Position numbers and translations under genes: made by a program. A DNA stretch of 64,000 nt, taken from Veillonellaceae bacterium. GTDB lineage: Bacteria; Bacillota; Negativicutes; Veillonellales; Dialisteraceae. Of this stretch, positions 8,644-18,159 are shown piece by piece. Under the pieces are notes generated by a model. That model was not told the origin of the DNA, ran no database searches, and worked only from the letters and a program-made list of their open reading frames with translations. Every line of letters starts with the position of its first letter. Within the stretch, counting starts at the first letter, position 1. The stretch is taken from the NCBI GenBank assembly GCA_025992895.1, contig DAJPGA010000001.1, forward strand, positions 2,252,501 through 2,316,500, given 5' to 3'.

Positions 8644-9687
8644 TTAGTGTCCGCGTTTTAGTTTTTTGAGGTCTACTGCGGGTTGTTCGCAGATTTTTCT
8701 GGCTTCGGTGAGCCATCTTTCTCTAAGGGTGGCCGGGGCGAGGACGTTGACGCTGGAGCCTTGGCTCAGGAGCCACATGAGGATGCCTTCGCCTTTTAGT
8801 TCTGCGGTGATGAGCCAGCTGCCATCGTCCTGGAGGACTTTTCTGGCTGTGGGGATGCGGTCCATGACGGCTTCTATGGATCTTCCTGTGTAGAGGAAGG
8901 CTACGTGCTGGATGAGGCCGGAAAACATGTACTGGGTCTGGTTCTTGAATACGCCTTCTCTGAAGCGTTTGTTGTATGGGACGTCCCATTTGATTTTTGT
9001 TTCTTCGACGTCGGACATGCGGTCTAAGCGGTAGGTCCTGGTGTCTACGGAAGGGTCGGGTTTGTGGTCGTCGCCGAAGGGAAGGGCGATGACGTAGAAG
9101 TAGTATTCGGAGAAGACGACGCCTAAGGGCAGTGCTCTGTGGGGCGTGCCCTGGGTGCTTCCTATTTTTGTGTAGTCGAAGGTGATGACGTGGTGTTTCT
9201 TGATGGCTTGTGCGACTTCCCAGAGCTGGTCCATGTCGGGTTTGCCGTGGGATGGGTCGAGGTAGTCGAAGAGTTCCCGTTTGACGAATTCTTTGATTTC
9301 TTCCTGTTCTTCCGGAAGGACGGCGGACTGGAGGAGGCGGTTCATGAGGGACTCGAGGTCTTTTCTGCTGTATGTTCTTCCTCCTAAGAGGATTTTGCAG
9401 ATGGCGAAGAGTTCGCTCTTGGAGATGAAGCGGTTCTCGACTTCGACGATGCGGTATGTCCTGTCTTCTCTGCTGTAGCGCAGTTCTCTTCTCGGGCCGT
9501 CATCTTTTTCGGCTTCTTCGAGGTATTGGCGGATGGCGGCAAGGTAACGGTTCGCGGTTCTTGCGTTCACGTCAAATCGTGTGGAAATCTGATCTTTCGT
9601 AAGGGGATGCCCATGGATCATTATGTCAAAGAGGGCCAGCATTTTCCCTGTCTTGTTGTCTTCTTTTTCATCTTTGATGGCAGCCAT
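8644..9687 (-). CDS. WYL-domain transcriptional regulator
   Basis: The 347-residue protein has an N-terminal winged helix-turn-helix (about residues 12-65, with LTKDQISTRFDVNARTANRY). A central WYL domain follows (about 165-235, with HVITFDYTKIGSTQGTPHRA and a conserved Tyr-Arg-Leu-Asp run), then a C-terminal WCX-like region (ILMWLLSQGSSVNVLAP). Such proteins are DNA-binding regulators whose WYL domain senses a ligand, often nucleic acid or nucleotide. The start follows AGGAGTG. The target genes cannot be told: the exporter gene downstream of its promoter is on the same strand but has its own terminator. Confidence 0.85.
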   Translation of the reverse strand: MAAIKDEKEDNKTGKMLALFDIMIHGHPLTKDQISTRFDVNARTANRYLAAIRQYLEEAEKDDGPRRELRYSREDRTYRIVEVENRFISKSELFAICKILLGGRTYSRKDLESLMNRLLQSAVLPEEQEEIKEFVKRELFDYLDPSHGKPDMDQLWEVAQAIKKHHVITFDYTKIGSTQGTPHRALPLGVVFSEYYFYVIALPFGDDHKPDPSVDTRTYRLDRMSDVEETKIKWDVPYNKRFREGVFKNQTQYMFSGLIQHVAFLYTGRSIEAVMDRIPTARKVLQDDGSWLITAELKGEGILMWLLSQGSSVNVLAPATLRERWLTEARKICEQPAVDLKKLKRGH

Positions 9688-9812
9688 GTTATCACACTCC
9701 TGAAACGACTATTATTACATGGTTCAATTATACCAAACTATGCGTTTGTAGTTAAACATGATGAGTGAAAAAGATATGAGACTTGGGCAAAGGGAATGTT
9801 TGAAATTGAAAG

Positions 9813-9855
9813 AAGAGCTGCCTGAAATGGTCAGTCATTTCTACAGCTCTTTTTA
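9813..9855 (-). terminator. Intrinsic terminator of the exporter gene (AAATG/CATTT family)
   Basis: The stem AAGAGCTG pairs with CAGCTCTT, with an inner GAAATG-GTCAGT-CATTTC hairpin and a T-run on each side. It follows the reverse-strand exporter ending at 9878 and belongs to a recurrent terminator type in this window. Confidence 0.75.
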
Positions 9856-9877
9856 TGTGAGACTTATTATATGAATC

Positions 9878-11047
9878 TTATTTCACTTTTTCCATGTCCG
9901 GATTTTTCAGGGTGAATGCGGCGATGGCACCGAGGATACCGGCGATCCAGAGAATCTGGAGGGCGGTCGTGAGACCCCAAACGTCAGCGGCCCAGCCTAC
10001 GACGGGAGCAAAGATACCACCTAATGTTGTGGAGAGTCCGAGTGTGACACCGGAGGCAAAGCCTGCGTTTCTTCCAAGATAGGTCTGTCCCAGGATGACC
10101 ATGGGGCTGTATCCGGAGAATACGGAGATGGCGCATGGCACGAGGAGGGCTGTCGCAAGGAAGAGGTTCGTGGTGTTCGTGAGGAGGAAGTAGGCAGGAA
10201 TCATGATGCAGAATGCGATGCGGATGATGGTCCTGTAGCCCAGGCGGTCAGAGAGCATTCCTCCGAAATAGGTGCAGACGGCGCCGATGCCAAAGAGGAT
10301 GGAAAGGGCGGTCGTTCCCTGAGAGGCAGTAGCGCCAAGGGCTCCAATCCAGAGAAGCGGGATGAATGTGTTGCTCAGGGTGAAGCCCATGGAGCGGGCC
10401 AGGATGCATACGGAAAGTTTACCAAAGGATGGCCAGTCGTTCGTCTCCCCTGTTTCTCCAGAGGATACTTTCTTCCTGTCGGCAACGCGTGTGTCGGCGA
10501 AGACTTTTCTGGAGCGGGAATAAAGAAGAGCGGCGGCAAAGAGGTTCACGATGCCGAAGATGACGAGAGAATGAATGCCGAGGTGGTAAGCGCAGATGCC
10601 AGCCAGGATCGGTCCGATGGCAAATCCCCCATTTCCTCCGACGGAGAATGTGCCCATGGCTTTCCCCTTCTTTTCACCGCTGATACGGTTCACCATGAGG
10701 GCAGCTTCTGGATGGAAGAGCGCGCTTCCCACTCCGCAGAGGATGGCAGCAGCAAAGATGGCGTAGTAGTTCGTGAGAGATCCCATCGATGTGACGGCAA
10801 GTCCGCAGAGGACGGGCCCTAAGGGAACGAACCAGGGACGGGAAATCTTGTCTGAATAGTAGCCGAAGAGCGGCTGAAGAATCGATGCCAGAAGAACATT
10901 GGCAAAGATAAGCGCACCGGCTGACTGGTAATTGAGGCCGTAGTGCGCGATGAAATATGGCAGCAGCGCAGGAATCGCGCCCTGCGCCCAGTCCACGGAC
11001 AGGTGCCCGAGTGCAAAGAGATAGATTGCAGAACTTTGTTGTTTCAA
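9878..11047 (-). CDS. MFS exporter, fosmidomycin-resistance (Fsr) type
   Basis: The 389-residue major-facilitator protein has the usual 12-helix hydrophobicity pattern. The N-terminal part (LGHLSVDWAQGAIPALLPYF, then FGYYSDKISRPWFVP) and the GVGSALFHPEAALMVNRISG segment after helix 4 are characteristic of the Fsr/YqgE-like drug-efflux branch. Substrates of this homologue are unknown. The start is a TTG preceded by AGGAGGCGCCATC. It is monocistronic, with repeats upstream at 11190-11396. Confidence 0.85.
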   Translation of the reverse strand: MKQQSSAIYLFALGHLSVDWAQGAIPALLPYFIAHYGLNYQSAGALIFANVLLASILQPLFGYYSDKISRPWFVPLGPVLCGLAVTSMGSLTNYYAIFAAAILCGVGSALFHPEAALMVNRISGEKKGKAMGTFSVGGNGGFAIGPILAGICAYHLGIHSLVIFGIVNLFAAALLYSRSRKVFADTRVADRKKVSSGETGETNDWPSFGKLSVCILARSMGFTLSNTFIPLLWIGALGATASQGTTALSILFGIGAVCTYFGGMLSDRLGYRTIIRIAFCIMIPAYFLLTNTTNLFLATALLVPCAISVFSGYSPMVILGQTYLGRNAGFASGVTLGLSTTLGGIFAPVVGWAADVWGLTTALQILWIAGILGAIAAFTLKNPDMEKVK

Positions 11048-11189
11048 GATGGCGCCTCCTTGGACGATGCAATGGGAAATCCATTTCCCCTTGCGAGATT
11101 TTTAGATATGCCAAAATTATAGAGGATTTGGGATAGAGTGGCAAGAGGGAGATGGGTGGGTGGAGAATATTAGAAAAACGGATGGTGAG

Positions 11190-11396
11190 GAAAAACCATA
11201 CAACCGCAGCGTTGCTGCGTGGTAATCAACCCTATCCGCCGGCATCAGAATCTGAGGCCGGCACCTTCCCCGTCTGGGAAGGCGAGTAAAACCACACAGC
11301 CGCCTTGCAGGCTGGGAAATGAACCTCCTCTAAAAACCACAAAACCAGCCTTCGGCTGAGGAACTACATCTCATCCGTCGCCTCCGGCGCCACCTT
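11190..11396. repeat. Intergenic repeat cluster before IS copy 3
   Basis: A unit with GTAATCAACCCTATCC, a long CCGGC..GCCGG hairpin (about 11237-11262) and CTTCCCCGTCTGGGAAGG is followed by one ending AACTACATCTCATCC with a CC-TCC-GG hairpin and CCACCTT, where the IS enters. Bases 11048-11190 upstream hold the exporter's promoter region; I cannot assign its boxes. Confidence 0.8.
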
Positions 11397-11455
11397 TGGT
11401 ATGATTCAACAAGAAAGACAGAATAATATCATAAATATATTAGGAGGTCATTCTT

Positions 11456-12121
11456 ATGCCATGTAAAACCAAAGCGTCCCCGGAGGAAATGTTAGACCAG
11501 ATTGCTTCATATCTCTATCAGGGTGTTACGATTACCCAGGCAGCTGAAAATCTTCATATGAGCCGCATAACATTCAGGAAATGGGTCCTCCGGTATAAAG
11601 AGGAGGGCTTTAAGGGATTGCGGCCCAGGCAGCATTTGTCTTACTACTCCAATCAGATGAAGATCCAGGCCGTAAAGGAATATCTTAAAGGCGGTGTTTC
11701 CATGCTTTCCGTCTGTGCCAAATACAGAATTTCCGGCACACTCTCCCTTAAAACATGGATTGAGGCGTATAATGAGCATAAGTTGACAGACCTCGTTTCT
11801 GAAGGAGGAGATCTTATGGGCAAACGCCAGCAATCGGTCAAGGAAGAGCGAGTCAGAATCGTTCAGGAGTGCATCGCCAGTGGATGCGATTATAACAAGA
11901 TAGCCAAGAAGTACAACATGTCCTACCAAACGCTCTACACATGGGTAAAAAAGTTCAAGGAAATGGGCGAAGTTGGTCTTGAGGATTACAGAGGAAAGCC
12001 GATCAGGCTCCAAACGCCCCGGACCGAAGAAGAACAGCTGCGTCAGGAGAATGCCAGACTTCTTGAAGAACAGAAGGATCTTATAGCAGAGATTGCCCTG
12101 CTAAAAAAAAGATGGAGATAG
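11456..12121 (+). CDS. IS3-family transposase OrfA, copy 3 (altered C-terminus)
   Basis: The first 218 or so residues equal the other copies. The lost adenine at 12103-12110 then shifts the frame, so the product ends early with LLKKRWR and a TAG at 221 residues. A -1 slip here would only restore the normal OrfA tail. Reaching OrfB would need +1 or -2 slippage, or transcript heterogeneity on A8. Confidence 0.88.
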   Translation: MPCKTKASPEEMLDQIASYLYQGVTITQAAENLHMSRITFRKWVLRYKEEGFKGLRPRQHLSYYSNQMKIQAVKEYLKGGVSMLSVCAKYRISGTLSLKTWIEAYNEHKLTDLVSEGGDLMGKRQQSVKEERVRIVQECIASGCDYNKIAKKYNMSYQTLYTWVKKFKEMGEVGLEDYRGKPIRLQTPRTEEEQLRQENARLLEEQKDLIAEIALLKKRWR

Positions 12122-13058
12122 AGGAAAGGTTGCGTTCCTCGAAGGATTCAGCCTTACTCACCTTCTCAGAGATTTTAAAGCCATAAAAGAAGTCCATGAA
12201 GAAACCAACATCTCCATAGAAAGTCTCTGCCGACTCTCAAAGGTCTCCCGGGCAGCTTATTACGGATGGCTGAATCATATTAAGAGCGGCCGTGAACTGC
12301 TGAGAGAAAAGGTCGCACAGGAGGTCATGAAAACCCATCAGGAATATCCGGATATGGGATACCGCCGGATTAACGATTGGATCAAGAAGGATGACAACAT
12401 CAATATAAATGTAAGCGACAGTCTGGTTCTTCGTATCATGCGGATACTTAATATTAAGTCCGTGATCAAGTACAAGACCGATGGTTGCACTCGTAACGCA
12501 AAGGATCCAAAGTACATTTTTGAAAACCTGCTGAACCGTGACTTTGATGCCGGCGTGTCCAATGCAAGATGGATGACGGATGTCACTGAATTCAAGTACA
12601 CAACTGCTGATGGAGTTTTGCACAAGTTATATTTAAGCGCGATTATTGACGGCCATGATCGCCGGATTGTCTCTTATGTCATCGGCGACAGGAACAATAC
12701 TGCACTGGCTTTTGAGACAATGGAAAAGGCACTTAAAGAGAATCCTGGAGAACATCCAATGATTCATACCGACCGCGGATTCCAGTATACAAGCAACGGA
12801 TTCCATAAGATTGTTGAAAAAGCAGGACTGGTTCACAGCATGTCCCGTGTAGGCTGCTGTGCAGACAACGGTCTGATGGAAGGGTTCTGGGGAATGCTGA
12901 AGCGCGAACGTTACTACACACGTAAATTCACCAGCCGTAAAGCAGTGGTAAGCATGATCAACGGCTACATCTACTTCTACAACAACAAACGCATTCAGCG
13001 CAAATTACATCTTTTAGCTCCAATGGAAGTATTCAACGCAGCTCCAATGGCTGCATGA
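12111..13058 (+). CDS. IS3-family transposase OrfB, copy 3
   Basis: The catalytic frame itself is intact, with all DDE motifs. It now lies +1 relative to orfA because of the single-base deletion, so the canonical -1 fusion is not expected from this copy. It could still be mobilised in trans by the other copies, or the deletion could be a homopolymer sequencing error. Confidence 0.85.
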   Translation, partial: DGDRGKVAFLEGFSLTHLLRDFKAIKEVHEETNISIESLCRLSKVSRAAYYGWLNHIKSGRELLREKVAQEVMKTHQEYPDMGYRRINDWIKKDDNININVSDSLVLRIMRILNIKSVIKYKTDGCTRNAKDPKYIFENLLNRDFDAGVSNARWMTDVTEFKYTTADGVLHKLYLSAIIDGHDRRIVSYVIGDRNNTALAFETMEKALKENPGEHPMIHTDRGFQYTSNGFHKIVEKAGLVHSMSRVGCCADNGLMEGFWGMLKRERYYTRKFTSRKAVVSMINGYIYFYNNKRIQRKLHLLAPMEVFNAAPMAA

Positions 13059-13186
13059 TTAAGATTAAAGTACGATTAGATTTTTTATGATATTTATTTG
13101 TCTGTATTAACAAATCCGCACCACTTCTCCTGCCGGAGCAAGGTCAAGGGCATCCCCTATTCTCTTCTGCTTCACTTTCACTCGGA

Positions 13187-13729
13187 TTATCTGAAGGTCA
13201 GTACTTCTTTAAGCGGTTTTCTTTCGTTGGCTGCCGGAATGACTGCCGGGTGTCCGATGGCAATGATGGCGGATACGTCGTAGTTTTCCGGAAGGTCGAG
13301 TATTTCCTTGATTTTGGCTTCATCGTAGCGTCCCATGATGAGGGTGCCGAGTTCGAGGGCATTGGCTGCTGCGCAGAGGTAGGCTGCTGCCATGCCTGCG
13401 TCGAAGGACTGCCAGTGGGTGCCTTTCGTGGTGGACGGTGTGCCGTCCGGTTCGTAGCCGGAGAGGCCTTTGATGGCGCAGAGGATGATGAGTGCCGGTG
13501 CTTCGTGGATGTTTTCGGTGTTCCACGGGAATTTCTTGGTGCATTCGTCGGCGATGCGGTTCTTCAGGTCTTCGTCAAGAACAGCGATGTAGCGGATGGG
13601 CTGGGTATTTTCCCAGCAGGATGCCATCTGCGAAGTTTCCACGACATTTTCGATTTCCTGCTGAGAGAGCGGTTCTCTTGTGTATTCGCGGATACTTCTT
13701 CTGGAAATCAAACAACTAATAGCTTCCAT
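13187..13729 (-). CDS. Nitroreductase family protein (FMN-dependent oxidoreductase)
   Basis: The 180-residue protein begins with the family's FMN-phosphate motif (ISRRSIREYTREPLS, residues about 8-22) and ends with ENYDVSAIIAIGHPAVIP, the usual C-terminal nitroreductase pattern. The family uses NAD(P)H to reduce flavin and then nitroaromatics, quinones or related substrates as a homodimer. The substrate here is unknown. The start follows GGAGGAAAAG. It is probably monocistronic; the downstream end lies only 63 bases from IS copy 3. Confidence 0.88.
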   Translation of the reverse strand: MEAISCLISRRSIREYTREPLSQQEIENVVETSQMASCWENTQPIRYIAVLDEDLKNRIADECTKKFPWNTENIHEAPALIILCAIKGLSGYEPDGTPSTTKGTHWQSFDAGMAAAYLCAAANALELGTLIMGRYDEAKIKEILDLPENYDVSAIIAIGHPAVIPAANERKPLKEVLTFR

Positions 13730-13835
13730 CTTTTCCTCCTTATTTCGGAAAAAATCTGACCGGGATCATGGATCCCTCTGTTTGGTTCCCTCTATTTTAG
13801 CATACTTTTCTGTCTTTCCAAATGGTCTTGCTGCA

Positions 13836-14690
13836 CTATTTCGATGGGAATAAATGCGCGCCGTCGAGCTGGTAAATGTCCTCTTTTCCCTGGTCGTCCG
13901 GGGAGTAACGGATCTTGACGTAAATGTCCGGTTTGGCATCGTCATGGAGCCATACTCCGATGGTAGCGAGGGTCTGGACGCCGTCTTTTTTGCTGCCGGT
14001 TCTCCAGATGCTGTCGTTCGGCCCGTCATGTTCGTCTTCGGAGAAGGCGATCATATCATCCAGTGTATAGGGCTCATGGGGCTCTGCCAGGAGTTCGTCG
14101 ATGCGGTGAAGTCTGGTACTGCTCGATCTTCCTATTTTGTGATTGAATTGTGTCAAATCCGGCAGGAGGAAATGGTTCGTGTGTGCCAGTGTCCCGTTCT
14201 CTTCCGTTTTCACGTCCCAGATGCCGTCTTCGCCGATTTCAACGTACGCAATCTCATGGGCGTCAGCCATGAGAAAGAAGCCCGGGCTCTTGAAGTAATC
14301 TTTCATTTCGAGTGCTTCCTTGACCGAGGAGCAATTGCCAAGGAGCGCCGCGAGAGTGCCGCGCTTGCCGTAGGCGAGCCGTACGTCTTTGGGAATCGGT
14401 TCAGCGACGGCAGAGAAAACGGCAAATCCTTCTTCGTTCACTCCGCCTGTCAGCGACATATGATCTTCGTTGCCGCCGTAAATGCCGTAGTAACGGTATA
14501 CGGGGCCCTGATGGTACCGCATTTCCTGGTACATAGGATGCTCATCGCGGTTCTTCACGATGATGGCGCCTCCGCCTTCAACGGCGGTGCCCTGCGCAGC
14601 AAAAAGCGTGCATGCCTTCGCCTGCCATGGGAGTAAGATCAGGCTGGCAGCCGCCAGCGCCCATGCGGTCTTTTTCAGTGAGAATTTCAT
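13836..14690 (-). CDS. Secreted Ntn-hydrolase, acyltransferase/linear amide hydrolase type
   Basis: The 284-residue protein starts with a signal peptide (MKFSLKKTAWALAAASLIL) ending AKA-C. Cleavage would expose Cys27 of CTLFAAQGT as the N-terminal nucleophile, the hallmark of Ntn-hydrolases of the C45 / penicillin-V-acylase-like group. IIVKNRDEHP, GGVNEEGFAV and AHTNHF fit the same fold. The likely reaction is hydrolysis or transfer of an amide-linked acyl group outside the cytoplasmic membrane; the substrate is unknown. I chose the ATG at 14690 because AAGGATG precedes it and it places the signal peptide at the N-terminus; an upstream in-frame start would add 11 residues. Confidence 0.75.
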   Translation of the reverse strand: MKFSLKKTAWALAAASLILLPWQAKACTLFAAQGTAVEGGGAIIVKNRDEHPMYQEMRYHQGPVYRYYGIYGGNEDHMSLTGGVNEEGFAVFSAVAEPIPKDVRLAYGKRGTLAALLGNCSSVKEALEMKDYFKSPGFFLMADAHEIAYVEIGEDGIWDVKTEENGTLAHTNHFLLPDLTQFNHKIGRSSSTRLHRIDELLAEPHEPYTLDDMIAFSEDEHDGPNDSIWRTGSKKDGVQTLATIGVWLHDDAKPDIYVKIRYSPDDQGKEDIYQLDGAHLFPSK

Positions 14691-15240
14691 AGGACATCCT
14701 TCTTTCGGGAGCTTTGCAGCCATCCCCTTCCGGATTCGTGCTTATCATACGCCTGTATAGCCGTCATACAGCAAGCATCCGGGATATATTAATTGTGATT
14801 TGTTGATGGAAATAAAACTTTGAATCGAGTGAAAAAAACCTTATGTTAAATAAGATAAAACCTTCACGACTTAGATAAACCTTTACAACCAGCCTTGCGG
14901 CTGATGGAAATTCCTCGATTTCCTTAATTATACGCTTAGAGTGCAAGGGGTGTGTAAAACAAGCAAATCGGGAAAAGAGGAAAACCATAAAACCTCGCTT
15001 CGCGAGTGAACTGCACTCCTTCCCGCCGCATACGCGGCACCCTTCCTCTCCGAGGCAGGTTTTTGCGATTCTGATGGATAATATCGATTGAGATTTAGCA
15101 CGGTTTTCATTTACGGTGAACGTATTTAAATCACTATTGATAATATCGGTATTGAATGATTACGGAAGGTTTTGACCTGCCCCAGCGGGGAAGGCGAGTA
15201 TTAGCGACTTTTCCGCCTTCTCTACCGCTCTCCTCCCCAC
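14691..15240. repeat. Gene-free stretch with degenerate intergenic repeats
   Basis: No gene is seen over about 550 bases. There are two similar AAACCTT(C/T)AC segments near 14860 and 14880, repeat pieces with GCCTTGCGGC near 14894, a unit at about 14985-15070 (AACCATAAAACC, CTCGCTTCGCGAG, CCGCATACGCGG) and a CTGCCCCAGCGGGGAAGGCGAG piece near 15177. Two GATAATATCG copies lie at about 15076 and 15137. Their meaning is not clear. Confidence 0.6.
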
Positions 15241-15243
15241 GCA

Positions 15244-15286
15244 AAAGCCCGGTCATGGATGTGGATTCATGATCGGGCTTTTCTTT
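15244..15286 (-). terminator. Intrinsic terminator of the leuCDB operon
   Basis: AAAGCCCGGTCATG pairs with CATGATCGGGCTTT around a nine-base loop, with a T-run on the plus side and an A-rich run on the minus side. It is placed 30 bases past the leuB stop. Confidence 0.78.
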
Positions 15287-15313
15287 AATACTATATATCC
15301 TTAATATTTTCTT

Positions 15314-16387
15314 TTATTTAATGTGTGCGAGGATGGCTTCGGTCATGCCTATGCCGCTGACTTTTTTCATGCCTTCTTTGTAAATGTCTCCTGTTCTGTA
15401 GCCTTCATCCAGGGTGTCGGAGATGGCTTTTTCTATGGCGTCGGCTGCTTTGTCTTCGTTTAGTGAGTAGCGGAGGAGCATGGCGGCGGAGAGGATGGTG
15501 GCTATCGGGTTGGCGATGCCTTTTCCTGCGATGTCGGGGGCGGAGCCGTGGATGGGTTCGTAGAGGCTGGTTTCTTTGCCTATGCTGGCAGAGGGAAGCA
15601 TGCCTACGGAGCCGGAGAGGACAGCGGCTTCGTCGGAGAGGATGTCTCCGAACATGTTGCCTGTGACGACGACGTCGAAGAAGGATGGGTGGATGGCGAA
15701 TTGCTGGGCGCAGTTGTCGACGTACATGTGGTCGAGTTTGACATCCGGGTATTCTTCGTCATGGACGCGGATGACGGTGCGGCGCCAGAGGCGGGATGTG
15801 GCGAGGACGTTGGATTTGTCTACGCTGGTGACGTGGTTCTTTCTTTTTCTGGCTGCTTCGAAGGCAAATCTTGCGATGCGTTCGACTTCGGGAACGGAGT
15901 AGTTTTCAAGGTCCCATGCTCTTTCGGATCCGTTATGGATTTCGGATTCGCAGCGGTCGCCGAAGTAGATGCCGCCGACGAGTTCTCTGACGATCATGAT
16001 GTCGGTGCCTTTGGCGATTTCTGGTTTCAATGGCGAGTAGTCGATCATGGAGTCGGAGATGCGGACGGGGCGGAGGTTGACGTAGAGGCCGAGCTGTTTT
16101 CTAAGGCCCAGGATGGCTTTTTCCGGGCGGAGATCGGGTGTGAGGTGGTCCCACTGGTCTCCTCCTACGGCGCCGAAGAGGACGGCGTCGGCATTCCTGC
16201 AGGATTCGATGGTTTCTTCGGGAAGCGGGGATCCTGTGTGGTCGTAGGCGGTGCCGCCTGCTTCTTTCCATTCGAAGGCAAAGCCTATTTTATAGATGTC
16301 GTCGATTTTTTCGAGGACGCGGACGGTTTCTTCTGTGATTTCCTGCCCTATTCCATCGCCCGGAATGACTGTGATTTTCTTTACCAT
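15314..16387 (-). CDS. leuB: 3-isopropylmalate dehydrogenase
   Basis: The 357-residue enzyme oxidises and decarboxylates 3-isopropylmalate to 2-oxoisocaproate with NAD+, the third step of leucine biosynthesis in the cytoplasm. ITVIPGDGIGQE at the N-terminus, VTSVDKSNVLATSRLW in the middle and the metal/NAD region NMFGDILSDEAAVLSG are the family signatures, and the length is normal. It is the last gene of leuC-leuD-leuB: its ATG shares a base with the leuD stop at 16387. Expression is set by the leucine T-box upstream of leuC. Confidence 0.96.
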   Translation of the reverse strand: MVKKITVIPGDGIGQEITEETVRVLEKIDDIYKIGFAFEWKEAGGTAYDHTGSPLPEETIESCRNADAVLFGAVGGDQWDHLTPDLRPEKAILGLRKQLGLYVNLRPVRISDSMIDYSPLKPEIAKGTDIMIVRELVGGIYFGDRCESEIHNGSERAWDLENYSVPEVERIARFAFEAARKRKNHVTSVDKSNVLATSRLWRRTVIRVHDEEYPDVKLDHMYVDNCAQQFAIHPSFFDVVVTGNMFGDILSDEAAVLSGSVGMLPSASIGKETSLYEPIHGSAPDIAGKGIANPIATILSAAMLLRYSLNEDKAADAIEKAISDTLDEGYRTGDIYKEGMKKVSGIGMTEAILAHIK

Positions 16388-16878
16388 TATTTTTTCTCCT
16401 TTACGTAATTGATGAGTCCGCCTGCTTGGGCGATTTCTTCAATGAATCCGGGAAGCGGAGGGGCCTGGAAGATATCGCCGGTGGTGACGTCTTCGATGGT
16501 GCCTTTGGAGAGGTCGACTTTCAGGATGTCGCCTGCGTGGATTTTTTCTACGTCTTTCCCGATTTCAAGGAGCGGAAGACCTACGTTGATGCCGTTTCTA
16601 TAGAAGATGCGGGCAAAGGATTCTGCAATGATGACGGGGATGCCGGATGCTTTGATGGCAACGGGGGCGTGTTCTCTGGAGGAGCCGCAGCCGAAGTTTC
16701 TGCCGCCGACCATGATGTCGCCTGCTTTGACTTCTTTGGCGAATGTGGGGTCGATGTCGACCATGCAGTGGGATGCGAGTTCTTTGGGATCGAATGTATT
16801 CAAGTATCTTGCGGGGATGATGACATCGGTATCGATGTTGTCGCCGTAGCGCCAGACTTTTCCTTCTAAGACTGCCAT
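16387..16878 (-). CDS. leuD: 3-isopropylmalate dehydratase small subunit
   Basis: The 163-residue swivel-domain subunit partners LeuC to isomerise 2-isopropylmalate to 3-isopropylmalate. MAVLEGKVWRYGDNIDTDVI and GRNFGCGSSREHAPVAIK are diagnostic. The open frame extends 81 codons upstream into leuC, but the ATG at 16878 with AGGAGGT-type spacing one base after the leuC stop is the natural start and gives the usual length. Confidence 0.95.
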   Translation of the reverse strand: MAVLEGKVWRYGDNIDTDVIIPARYLNTFDPKELASHCMVDIDPTFAKEVKAGDIMVGGRNFGCGSSREHAPVAIKASGIPVIIAESFARIFYRNGINVGLPLLEIGKDVEKIHAGDILKVDLSKGTIEDVTTGDIFQAPPLPGFIEEIAQAGGLINYVKEKK

Positions 16879-16879
16879 A

Positions 16880-18139
16880 TTACTTGACCTCCTTCGGCGC
16901 CGCGATGCGGCCCATGACTGCGCTGGCTGCCGCTGTCTGCGGTCCTGCCAAGTAAATTTCGGAATCGGTCGGACCCATGCGTCCGATGAAGTTTCTGTTC
17001 GTTGTGGAGACGCATTTTTCTCCGGATGCGAGGATGCCCATGTATCCGCCAAGGCACGGCCCGCAGGTCGGTGTGGATACGGCGCAGCCTGCGTCGATGA
17101 ATGTATCGATGTATCCAGCATGCATGGCGTCTTTGTAAATCTGCGGGGTGGCCGGGATGACGATGCAGCGGACGTCCGGGTGGATCTTGTGGCCTTTGAT
17201 GATGGATGCGGCGATGGCGAGGTCTTCGAGGCGGCCGTTGGTGCAGGAGCCGATGACGACCTGGTCGATCTTGATTTCTCCGAATGTCCCTACTTCTTTC
17301 GCATTCTCAGGGAGGTGCGGGAAGGAAACGACGGGTTTCATGGAGGAGAGGTCGATGGTGACTTCTCTTGCATAGTGGGCATCGGGGTCCGGAGTGACGA
17401 CGACTTTCGGTCCGTGGTAGCGGCCTTCGATGTAGGCTTCGGTTCTTTCGTCGACGGGGAAAATGCCGTTCTTCGCGCCGGCTTCGATGGCCATGTTCGC
17501 AATGGTGAAGCGGTCGGTCATGGAGAGTGTCTTGACGCCCGGGCCTTCGAATTCAAGGGACTGGTAGAGGGCGCCGTCGACGCCGATCATGCCGATGAGT
17601 TTCAGTATGACGTCCTTGCCTGTGATGTCGGAGGGCTTTGTGCCAGTCAGTGTCACTTTGATACCATCTGGGACTTTGAACCATGCGCGGCCTGTCGCCA
17701 TAGCGACGCCAAGGTCGGTGGAGCCGACGCCTGTAGAGAATCCGCCCAGTGCGCCGTAGGTGCAGGTGTGGGAGTCAGCGCCGATGGTGACCATGCCCGG
17801 GCCTACGAGGCCTTTTTCAGGAAGGAGGGCATGCTCGATACCGACCCGGCCCTGTTCGAAGTAGTGCGTGATGTGGTGCTCGCGGGCGAAGTCTCTGACG
17901 ATCTTCGCGAGGCCTGCTGACTTGATGTCTTTGGCCGGCTGGAAATGGTCGGGGACAAGGACGATCTTGTTCTTATCAAAAACGGGGCGTCCGATGCGCT
18001 TGAATTCAGCGATCGATGGCGGAGCGGTGATGTCATTGGCCATGACGAGGTCGAGCGAGCAGGTGATCAGATCTCCTGCTTTCACGGAATCCACGCCGGC
18101 GTGCGCCGCCAGAATTTTTTGTGTCATTGTCATTCCCAT
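16880..18139 (-). CDS. leuC: 3-isopropylmalate dehydratase large subunit
   Basis: The 419-residue aconitase-family subunit carries the [4Fe-4S] cluster. The ligand cysteines are in VIGSCTNGR and [23 protein letters not shown] is also conserved. The short archaeal/Firmicute-type length is normal for this subfamily. The start at 18139 was chosen because GGAGGTAAGCTT lies just before it; a further 17 in-frame codons upstream have no ribosome binding site and overlap the T-box terminator. It is the first gene of the leucine operon; leuA is not in the window. Confidence 0.95.
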   Translation of the reverse strand: MGMTMTQKILAAHAGVDSVKAGDLITCSLDLVMANDITAPPSIAEFKRIGRPVFDKNKIVLVPDHFQPAKDIKSAGLAKIVRDFAREHHITHYFEQGRVGIEHALLPEKGLVGPGMVTIGADSHTCTYGALGGFSTGVGSTDLGVAMATGRAWFKVPDGIKVTLTGTKPSDITGKDVILKLIGMIGVDGALYQSLEFEGPGVKTLSMTDRFTIANMAIEAGAKNGIFPVDERTEAYIEGRYHGPKVVVTPDPDAHYAREVTIDLSSMKPVVSFPHLPENAKEVGTFGEIKIDQVVIGSCTNGRLEDLAIAASIIKGHKIHPDVRCIVIPATPQIYKDAMHAGYIDTFIDAGCAVSTPTCGPCLGGYMGILASGEKCVSTTNRNFIGRMGPTDSEIYLAGPQTAAASAVMGRIAAPKEVK

Positions 18140-18159
18140 AAGCTTACCTCCTGCAATTC

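Larger units (their letters stand above)
11397..13123 (+). mobile_element. IS3-family (IS150-like) insertion sequence, copy 3 (1-bp deletion)
   Basis: This copy is 1727 bp, one base shorter than the others because the adenine run at the frameshift site has eight instead of nine A. The target duplication is CTT (11394-11396 and 13124-13126). The right flank CTTCTCCTGCCGGAGC is the same repeat position as in the other copies. Confidence 0.94.

Noticed and set aside
16879..17121. 81 extra in-frame codons before leuD
   Set aside because: They overlap the leuC 3' end in another frame and precede the normal start; the composition is that of a shadow frame.
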